A stretch of DNA of 64,000 nt from Plectrocnemia conspersa (lineage: Eukaryota; Arthropoda; Insecta; Trichoptera; Polycentropodidae). The stretch is from the NCBI GenBank assembly GCA_009617715.1, contig VTFK01000328.1, positions 1 to 64,000 on the forward strand, in the 5' to 3' direction. Numbering within the stretch: position 1 is the first letter of the stretch; the number at the start of each line of letters is the position of its first letter. Position numbers and translations under genes: made by a program. Positions 1 through 10,800 of the stretch are shown one piece after another. The notes under the pieces were generated by a model that saw only the letters and a program-made list of their open reading frames with translations, had not been told where the DNA came from and did not search any database.

Positions 1-1741
1 TATCTTTATAAACAATTTTAAAACATCGGCATAAATAAAAGGGTTGCACCCTTGACAATCGGCCGCTTTAGATTATAACTGTTTATAATTTATTAAAATA
101 AATAATGAAGTTTATAAATAAAAAATCTGAGTAATCGGGTTCAACAAGAACGCATTTCTGCAAACTTTACCAATTTTTAATGAATTTGTATTTTACTATC
201 CAAATATCAATTGTACCTATATTAACTTGAATCAAATGCTAATAAATTTATATATGAAATTTTGCATCATTAAATGCCGAAGATCTAAATATAGACGTCT
301 TATTAAAAAAATATACATTTATTATATTGTTAAATCTTAAATTTAGCCAAAATACCCCTTTTGGTTGTTAATATGTATTGCGAATTCCACATAAATTCTA
401 TAGAATGAAACGTACAATATTTTTATATTGAATTTCTATCCGATATGAGGAATAAGACATTTTTTTATTATTAAATTCTGAGAATGTATTTTTCTCTCCT
501 CTCCCGCAATATTATGTTATGTCATCTTCTATATAAAGCGTTAACCTAATTTTTCGCATTATCCAAAATTCAATTATCGCGTTTTGATAAGGCGAAAAAG
601 TTGCCTTTTTTGGCCCGATATTCAATTAAGCGACCCCTTTGTTAAAAACGAAGTTTGAGGAACTTTACCAAACTGAAATATAAAATATTATAGTACTATT
701 TTTATATTAGAAGTTAACGAGTTATAAAATGTTAATATTTGAAATCAGAACTCACTATATAATTAAAAAAATATGGGTATTATAAAATTAACACAGTTAG
801 TAATATAGAACAAGATTTCGCTATAAAAATATAAAACAGAATTTAAAATTTAACAAGAACTATAAACGAGTGGTATTAGTTGAAAAAAGTTTTAAATTAG
901 TGTTTATTACATACAATAATCATAATTTCGATCGATCATCACAAATTACGTATGCCTGAATTTTTTTTATCTCAAAAAAAATTAATCAACGAAACTTCAA
1001 CACCTTCAGGGATCACTGAAAAGAGAATTATCACATTCTCTGAAATAATATCATTGTTTTAGCATAAGATTGAAAGGCTCAAAACAATCAGTGAAACATA
1101 TGTCTCATTATCAGGTAAAAATCTAGATTTTAACAAAAAACACACAATCCAAATTTAATGTAAATAACGAGATTACAGGGCAAACATTAAATTGAAATTA
1201 AGTGACCGTGTCAGACAAATCGCTTAATGCCTCTCATCGCGCCTAGAGGGCTAGTTTGTTAATGATCTCCCCAGACATGGGTCCCATTAAATCTTTACAA
1301 AAGGGTTCTGTATATTTAAACATACATCAAGCTTAATTCCGAAAGTGTCTTCTCGTGGTAAAATATCTATGTGTAACAAGATTTTTAATTATAATAGAAG
1401 CCTCTCAAGGGGTTGCTTTGCGGCTTCCTACGCAGATATGAAGTTTGTGTAGTTGTATGTGTGAACAATTATTTGCTTTTGAGCAATGTGTATTGTCGCA
1501 GTGCCTACAAGTGGATGTTCTCTTGCACAAACAGACGAGTGACGTGGTCAGTCACTGCCTAGGATTAATTAACTACCGTAACTGATACTGCGGCTATGCG
1601 CACTCTATTATGGTAAACTAAAGTTTGGAGCGAGCTGTGTGCTGAGCTATACAATTTGAAATCTATTAATAGTAATTCAATTTTATAACAGTAATCTAAC
1701 GAGAATTGGTTGAGTAAGTAGTTTTAAAGATAGAAAAAGTT
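1..1741. other. Gene-free AT-rich flank, probably 3' UTR and downstream sequence of the KH gene
   Basis: There is no open frame or recognised element. Part next to 1741 should be 3' UTR of the minus-strand KH gene. Minus-strand AATAAA hexamers occur at 903-908, 475-480 and 318-323; which one is used cannot be decided. The stretch 1200-1640 has a more mixed base composition than its surroundings. Confidence 0.5.
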
Positions 1742-1836
1742 TTAACCTGATGGAACGGCGTGAAGGGTGGAAGGTTTCAACCCTCTTAACGCAGGGTGTA
1801 ATGCACCACCTGCTACCACAGCATCGGATGGACCTC
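1742..1836 (-). CDS. KH-gene terminal coding exon with TAA stop
   Basis: The acceptor is actttgcag before GAGGTCC. The two leading bases complete the split Gly codon, and the frame runs through [15 protein letters not shown] to AVPSG and a TAA at 1742-1744. A TCAG/gttaaa junction just before the stop could in principle act as a donor for an alternative longer C-terminus, but it is a poor site, so a terminal exon is preferred. The following 3' UTR runs left; a candidate AATAAA on the minus strand lies at 903-908. Confidence 0.75.
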
Positions 1837-4800
1837 CTGCAAAGTGTTGAAACTTATTAATTAGTCAGTTAAATATTTAATATCCATTGTTATATTTTTT
1901 ATGGTAAGGTAAGAATATAATAAAATTAAATATATATTAGTTGTACATACCAATTAGATGCGCTTGTCCACCATTTTGTGCTAGTACATGAGCATGAGGT
2001 GCACTTGCAACAACAACTCCATGAGCAGTCATCTGTATAAATAGTATTTTAAATTATTATTAAATAAAATATGTCTTTAAATATTGTTTTATTTGATTAA
2101 AAACCTAATATTTTTTTCATGCTAAAAAAAAAAAATTTTTTTTAATTAAAATATTATTCTTAATTACTGCTGAACAAATTATTTAGCTCACTCTATGATT
2201 AAAAAACAATGTCCTTTTAATGTCTTATATTTTTGTGGAAACAAAAAAATATACAGGATAATAATGGATGCGGCATCATGACGGTGTCGTTTTTAGCCAA
2301 AAATTTACAGCTTGGTAGTAAAGTGTGGGCCTGTGAGTTATCATGGTACAAAATTCAAAACTTTTATTTTCTGGGACTTCAGACAATCGAGCCATATTCA
2401 AAGACGCTACGAACTATCGTATAGTACAGAACACACTTTGGAACATTTCTGTCAATGCATGGCATTTTATGCCATTTATCTCCTTTCTGATTGTTATTTA
2501 TTGTGGTTCTTTAAGTATACATTGATCACTATTAATTGCACTGCCTTTGCATTTTGTTTGAACAACTTTATATTCATAAAAAGGCATTATCATGAAATAT
2601 ATTTACGCGACCATACCGTTTCACTTAAAGGTGAGTAGTATTTTTAAATTAAAACATATTTAGATTCGCTTTATCACAATATACGCTTTGTACATTATCT
2701 ATTTTATTCCAAGATTTTTTAGATCAATGATGTTTTTGTGTGAATATCTCTCAAACACAATAAACCAACTGAAGTATTCATGCTGAAATTTGTTTTGATG
2801 TTTGTTTGATAAGAGCTACCGCTGGGACGATAGATATTTCAGTTATGTGTATTTTTCATTTCAATTTACAGTATGTTTTGTTTTTAATAATATTTATATG
2901 TGTGCTAATATTCTTTTTTAATTAGTAAAAATAGAAAAACAAAATATATGGATTCTAAAGTTAATTCCAATAATACGTTAAGCACACTTAAAAAATATCC
3001 CCTCTATATTTGTTTACCCTTATTGCCAATTTAGCGACGCAAGAGCGACAAGTAACCCAGAAAGGCATTAATTAACGTCGCGAGTGACAATCCTCCTCTT
3101 CGTGCTTAATTAAAATTTTATCTGCTCAGCACAAAAGCATTGCCTTGCGAAATTTACATACATACAAAACCACGCCCATTCCAATGTGAATAGTGGCCGG
3201 AACTATTCTTGACAAATTGTGGACCGCTGGCAATCATTTTCTGCAAATTTCGCATACAAGACGCAAAATTGTGTTATTACTGTTATTCCGGGAGACGACG
3301 TCGCGTGAGTGGGTGGATGGGTGGTTTGGTGGTAAGTAAGGGATGAGATTTTCACACGGTGGTTAAACTGTAATTGGTTAAAAGCAAAAATCTCATAATG
3401 GGGTTTTGTTCAATTTGCGACGTCGAATAAACTTGGTTAAGTTTAGCCGAAAGCTATTATTCCTAAACACCATTTTGTTGAACTATAGCGTCGTTAAATT
3501 TACAGAGATCTTGATTTAATTAGTAATAAAAAGTAATCCTTCTTTACTTTTTATATATACATAGATGATCCATTAACGAGTTTATGTCTAAAAGCAATAG
3601 TAAGAAAGTACTTATTTGAAATAAATTTTATTGAGATAAATATATAAAAAAACATTCACATAAATAAAAAAATATCATGATAATGTTTCCGACTTCTTTA
3701 AATCAAAGATAAAAGTTTTATTATTATGCATAAAATTGTCTTTTAGACGTCTAGTTGCATAAAATTGTCTTTTAGACGTCTAGTTTTAGTTGTATTAATG
3801 ATGTGCATTGTTAATATAATATTTTCAATAGCACAAGAACAAAAAAAAAATATCTTGATGGTAAAACAATTTGTTAAGACAATTTTATAAAACACAAAAG
3901 AGAGGAGCTTAGTAACTAAAATACTAGAGAAAAACTTAACGTAAAGGATAAATAAGGATACAAATTTACATTAGAAAGTAAGAAGAGTGTATTTTTTAAT
4001 ATAGACATTAAAGTTGCAACTTTAATAAATATTCTTTTAATATAGACATTATTTTATACTTTGTAGACGTTTACGTTATAATTTGTACTGTTATGAAAAA
4101 TTTTATTGTACAATATAAGTATTTTTTTACGATTTGGTAAAATTATTAGCTCACGCAAGGCTATTTTCTTAAACAAAAAAGGTGCCAAAACTCACTTTCT
4201 GTCAAGCGTTTTACTTAAAAAAATATTATTTAAATATCATTTATAATAAATTTAAAGCAGTTTTTTCTATGCCATAAAATAAAAAATTAAAAAAATTTAT
4301 ATAAGAGATTTTTTTATTTTGAAATTTATAGCTATGAAAGTATTAATCAAAGTGTATTTAAACCGAATTTCGATCAAAAAAAGGGCGCAAAAACAATTAA
4401 CACTTCTCAGAAGTCAAAAATTCATGTCAAAAGTAATAAAATCGTGTCGGCGCCGTCGCAGTGGGAACACTTGGCAACAAGCGACGGCACGATTTTATTG
4501 CTTGAGAAGGGAAAATTGCATTTTGCGCTATCATATTGATCAAAATTTGGTTTAGATGCTCTTCATTTAATTCTTATTAATTTATAATCGTAATATTGTA
4601 AAAAAGTCGTAAATAAAATTGTAGCTTAAAAATAATTAAAATGAAAATAATATTTACATAAAAATAAAGAAATGTAATGTTATGCAGATTGTCAATGTTT
4701 TTTAAACATTAAAAATACCGCGTTACATAACAAAAAAACCCTGAGCTTACCTAATCTAACCAGTAAATATCAATAAAAATATGCAGAATTCCTTTTACGC

Positions 4801-7800
4801 CTCATTCACCATTTTGCACATAGCTACTTTATAGTTTAAACATCTAATTTCAACAATTTAATAGTTAATATATATTTTTAAAATCAGTATGAATTAAAAA
4901 CAAGCAAAAGCAAACAGCTTAGCGTCCGGTATTCGCACACACGCTAGCTGCGGTATCTCGCGACAGTAAAGGAGCGACAATATTTCAAGTCTTAAAATTA
5001 AATTTATTTATAAATATTTAAATTATAAAACACAAAAATTTAAATTGTTATAAATATATTGGCATGTATATATTATATATTAGTCCATTTTCAATATTCA
5101 TATTTAATGTACATTAATAATAAATGCTCTATCTCAAAGCGTATTATATTCAAAATATAAAACATATCACATTTTGGTTATATTATTGTATAAAAGAAAA
5201 TGTAATAAATAATATATTAACTTTTAAACTATGAAATATCAAGCTTAGTGTCGTTTCGTGTACATAAGCAAGTGATGTTCTTAAGGGTGGAAAGTTTTAA
5301 GTGAATATAAATATTTGATTTAGTAGTAAGTATAAAAGCTCTGAAATATTTTTTTCACTTGACAGTTTCATCCTATTATATAAGTTAAAAGCTATTCGAT
5401 AGAAATTAATAATTTATGTAATAATTAGTGGATATTTATGAGGCATTACTGTATATTAAGGCGCGTCAAAATTCACGCGTAGGAGTCTAAAAATTACACA
5501 AAGCAATTAAGTCAATACATGTAAAACCGTTTGCTTTAGAAATAATACATATTGTAATGGATTTAAGTGTTCAATAATTGTATATGAGAAATAAATTTAT
5601 GTTTGATTCAAAACATGGAGAGTTTTACGTAAGAGTCAATTGTACAATCAATGTTTTTTGTAGAACCTTCCTTAAATTTATAGATAAAAGATCTATAAAA
5701 TAGTCTACTGATTTCTTTTAAGATATGCATTTGACATTTAATAAGCTATAGTCCACTCTCCTTATTAATTACTACGCTATACATAGATAACTATGGCAGA
5801 TCTTTAGACAGCGTACGCCGTCTATTATAATTCATTAATTAAATAAAACTGTTTTCTGATTCGAGCAGATAGTGAAAAATTAAATTACATTATTTTCAAT
5901 CATATATAAACCTAGAATGCATCTGGTAAACAGCTTAAAAGTATTATTAGATAATAAAAAAAGAGATTCTATTTCCGCCTAAAATTATTCTGGTTAACAA
6001 AATAATCGAAGAAGAGTAAGATCGTTGATCTCCTCCCTTTCTCTTATCGCATGTGCACGTAACTCTGCCATATAAAAATCACTTTCAAGGTATTAATTCA
6101 CAAAAAATCACTTCGATTCTAAAGTTTCAATAACATTTCAAACTTTTAGCTTAAACTTTAATCCAGTAAATCGACACAGTCAAATAATAAATTCAATATG
6201 CACTTTTACAATTAGTATTGTGGTATCTGTGCATTATATAATAATTAAATTAAATAATTGCTTGCTTTTATGCAAAAATAATTTTCAGTCGCAATAGAAA
6301 AATTCAGATTAGGATATGGACAAGTTTTTAGAAATATATTAGTAAGCTAAAAATTATTTCTCAATAAATGGTACAATAATTAGAATTAAAAATATTTTAC
6401 ATATAAATATTGAAAATTCTAAAATCTCACCTGTTGCTGTTGAGTGGCTACCATCGTCTGATGATGCAAGGGCGTCATCGTTTCTTGGTCGATGGTCACG
6501 ATGCCTACCGTTGCTTCCACTCCATGTCCATTAGTCAAAGGTTGTACATGCACTGGCTGCACATGCGTCGTCTGCTGCTGCACGTGTGTAGTTTGCTGCT
6601 GTACGTGCTGGGTGGTAGTCTGTTGCACATGAGGCACCGACTGCTGGTGGGCGGAAGGGGGTGGATTTCTTTCCCCGGACAAAAGAGGCAGCGTCTCTTC
6701 ACTGCCGCTCTGCGAAGAGTCAGGCGGCGTCATATGCTGTCTCTGGGTTGATAGGATTTGCATTTCCCACATTTGTTCCTGTCGTATGTCGTCGTTGTAG
6801 TCCTGAAATAAAATAATTTAAAAATAGTAATTTAAGTAGTCTAGACTTAGATTAAGACAATAAAAACATCTAAATTTAATTTGTATGTAGTTATATGTAG
6901 TATGTCTCTTAGAAATAGGCACTAAAACGTCAGTCTATACCTCCACTGAACAGATACTTAGCATCCCTAGTATTAACATTACATAGAATTTAGAGTTAGT
7001 TTTATTTTATTTCTACATAATATATTCATAAGTTCAAATACAGTACAAGAGAATATCACTGATAGCTGTTACAAAATATTTGTTAAAAAGGTTTACCTAT
7101 TATCATTTGTCGTGAACGATAAACTATTAATTGGAACCAGATAGGGGGTGACTCATCACAATGATTGTATTTTTTTATATTTATGTTTAAAATAATTTGT
7201 TTTCTAATTCTTTGTTGTTATCTGCCAAATGCATTACAACAAGGTGGATCTGTAGCAACTAAAAAATTATATAAGATATACTTTACCTAAACTAAATAAA
7301 TATTTAAAATATTAATAATATCCCAAAAATATACGCACAATGTATGTTGTCATAAAAATACTTTCATTGCTACTTTTGTAATTACTGCATATGCTTCATT
7401 TTACAATTCACATTATTATGACAATAAACAAGTTAGAAAGACGCTAAATGTAATAGTATTGCATATAAATTATTAAATAATTCAAAGTAATATAAAAATA
7501 TATAGGTTTGAGTTAGGTGTTTTAAAGATTATCGGATGGCTTACTACATCTCAAGTTTCATAGTAAGCGTGTTAAGAGCATTTATGAATAAAACAAAGCG
7601 TGAGAAGAACGGTCAGGATATTATTTATTAAGTCCAATATTGTGTGTCGTACAAGGTCGTAACTGCCTTGGGGAGAATATAAAAACATTTTTTTATTATT
7701 TGTCCTGTTGGAAGTATGTGTTGGGCTTTGCGTTGGCGTCAGCGTATTATTGCATATTTTTGGGGTCTCTCGAAAGAAGAAAATAAAAATAAAACATATA

Positions 7801-10800
7801 TTACTGGAAGTAATCTAAGGATTATAAACGGTCCAAGAGTTTATATAACTATTGAACAACTTATTATAATTTAATAATTTTTTAAATTCATATTCCCCAA
7901 TGAGAACTCAACACTATACAAAAATATTGATTTAGGTATAAAGTGTAGTTAAAATAAATTCTATAAAATTCAAGCATGAAAGTTTATTATTATAAATCAA
8001 AAAATATAATAAATATCTTAGTTAAATTCAAAATCGTTTAAGTTATTTTGAACTAAATACTCGGTGGCGTTTCTTTGAAAAACTTCATTAGTCCAGTTTA
8101 ATCTGTACCGTTAAAACAAGGTAGAAAACTTATAGAGCATCGTTCGTTAATAAAACGTAAACTTTGCCTTAACTGGCTTAATTAAATAATTTGATTAGCA
8201 AAATACTGGCGTGATTAAATTTTAATAACACAATTTATCTGATGCGCAATTTGCGATATTGCATTAGTTAAATAATTTAGGTAAATTCATTCGCTTAAAT
8301 ATTATAATTACTATTTTAATATATTAAATTATACAAAATAATATACATTATTTATGTTAGCTTTATTTTAAATAATGGAAATTAAGTTATTTTTAATGCG
8401 GGTCGCGTTTTCATGTTGTTGTATCTTGTTCCGTCAAAACTTTTCCCCCTAAATTTTATGAATTGTCTATGTTTACGAATGTTTTTAAATGTTTTACAAG
8501 CGCTACATTTTTCACCGCTGCATAAGAAAAGGTAGGTCTGTGCCAGATGTTTTAAAATATGCATGCTTTCTTGAAAAGTCATTCATCAACAATTGAGAAA
8601 AATAAAACAATGTAGTGTAAAGGATGGGATCACACAAAGGTCCTCGTTACATAAATAACAAGCAAGAGTTCTCTGGTGCATTGACAGAATATTTCTTTGT
8701 TGCGAAATGGTCAAAGGGAAACAATATATCACGGAAAGACAAAAAGCACCGTAAAGTCACAATATTCCCGTTGAACAATTCCACCTTGAAGGTGTTTATT
8801 AAGCAAATCTCACTTTCTATAGCAAGTGAAACGGTTGGCTGGATGATAGCCGCATGATTGTGATTTGTCAGCAAGCTTTGCAGCTTTGCTCCCATGAGAA
8901 GAGGGCAGACGCCGGAAAACACCGCAGATTTAGACGCGAAGATACGGCCTGAGACTCCCGAGCACGATCATTGCAGCAAAAGGAACTGACCTCCAGACAC
9001 TGCCACCTACAAGACCCATGAGGATCTTCCACGGACACCATCCCTGCGCCAGATTCTCCACAAATGCTCAGAGATAACGATAAACGCCCATTATAGTAAC
9101 TAACAATATATGTAATATAAAGTGATGAATTATTACTAATTTCTACCTGCATCTTACTGGCTGCGAAGTCACACCCCTTAGGGTTACCAATCCTTAAAGT
9201 TTAATGGAAAACTAAATCGTTGTATATATGTATTCTAATTTTTCCATGTTTTTTATTTCTTTAAAAATGAAAAGTCATGTTTTAACTTTGCAATTTTCTT
9301 GAGAAATTTTAATAAATAAATTAATGTATGTAATAAATAATATTTGCTTAATATTATAAAATAATAACAATATACTATTAAAATATATTTTTATTTTAAC
9401 TTTTGGAATATTTAAGCATGTAAATTAAATTATTTCAAAATAATTAATTTGTAAAGTAGTAAAATAATATCTTTTATCAAAACATATCAGTAGGTATAAC
9501 ATTACACATTAATATTAAAATAACTTTTTTAAAAGCACATATCATCTAAACTGAAATTAGATATCTGTGTTTTTTTTGTTGTCAGGAAATATTCGGTGGA
9601 AATAAAACTGAAAAGCCTCCATAAATTTTTGCAATCTGCCGATTATAAAACGAAGCGCTTTCTTATGGATTATGTAGTTCTTAGATTAACAAAACAAATA
9701 TAAGGTCGATAAGAATGGTTAAAAAAAAAAAATTATAAACAATTTTTTGCCATTCAAAAAAATTCTGTAAATGTTTCCAAGAATTCATGCGTATTTTCTA
9801 GTCCTATTCTTATTCAATAGTTGTAAGACATTTTAAAATATTTGTACAAATTTACTTTTTGATATAACGGTCTCTATGAAAATATTCTGGAAATCAGCAA
9901 ATTTTTTGCAAAATGAAAATTCTTGATTTAAGCATTTCCTCTAGAAATTCTTAAAAAAAAAGACAATAAAATCAACTACAAGGTGTTATGATTCCATTCA
10001 TTAGAAAAAAATAAAAAAGTAAAACTTTCATTTAAAAAATAATTTCAAGCAAGTCCAATTAAATTAAAATAAAATAAAAATTATGTATATTCAAATGACG
10101 AAATTTTGAAAAACACTAATTGACCAAAAATTTACATTGTAACATGTATTTTAGAATTATTAAGATTACTTTGTAATTTGATTTCACTATAACCAGTTCA
10201 ATATTTCTATTTTTTTGCTTATATTTAATCATATTATATAATGATGTTAGATTTAAAATGTTTTAGTTATTTGTAAATAAAATTTCAGTTACATTTATAA
10301 TAAACCTTTCTAAAATGTAATATTTATGAAAAATAAACTTAGAGCCAGATATAACAATAAAAACTATCGAGACCAAAAAATATATCACTAAAAATTACCA
10401 GTGAAAATTTTCATCAAAAATTATATGTAATATTGCTTGTAGAAAACCATTATATATTTATACACGTTTATTTGCTCTTAAATGATTGTGTCATCACACA
10501 ATCGTTTTATTAACATTATATTAGTTTCTCAGTATCTTGAAGTTTTGCAGTATTTAACCTTTAATGAGAAATATACAATACGATATAGAAATTCACGTAA
10601 TATAAGGTTCATTCCGACTACAGTTTAAGTTGAAATACAAATAAAAGACAAAATACATTCCAAAGTTTGATTTGAATATTTGTATTCTTAAGCCTATAGT
10701 ATATTTTAGTCAATTTAACAGTTTAAACACACAAAAGGTTTAAACACACAAAATATTTTCGATAATATTTTTAGAAAAAAAATGCCTTTATCATATAAAT

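Larger units (their letters stand above)
2033..6430 (-). other. Intron of the KH gene (4398 bp)
   Basis: It is bounded by the donor at 6430 and the acceptor at 2033. Mostly AT-rich, it contains a GC-richer island (3020-3340), an exact tandem 29-mer pair (3727-3784) and a long-stem hairpin (4435-4499). Plus-strand open frames at 2233-2638 and 4319-4555 are not recognisable as genes. Confidence 0.85.

Noticed and set aside
2233..2638. Overlapping plus-strand open frames of 63 to 108 codons
   Set aside because: They lie in the KH-gene intron, show no recognisable motif, and frames overlap without a consistent splice model.
3300..3335. G-quadruplex in gtgggtggatgggtggtttgg
   Set aside because: There are not four GGG runs; at most a weak two-layer structure.
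6410..6751. Plus-strand 113-codon open frame
   Set aside because: It is antisense to the KH-gene exon 6431-6802, which has matching splice sites and family similarity.
8647..9152. Open frames on both strands across 8.6-9.15 kb
   Set aside because: They fall in repeat copy A1 and are not kept open in the other family A copies.
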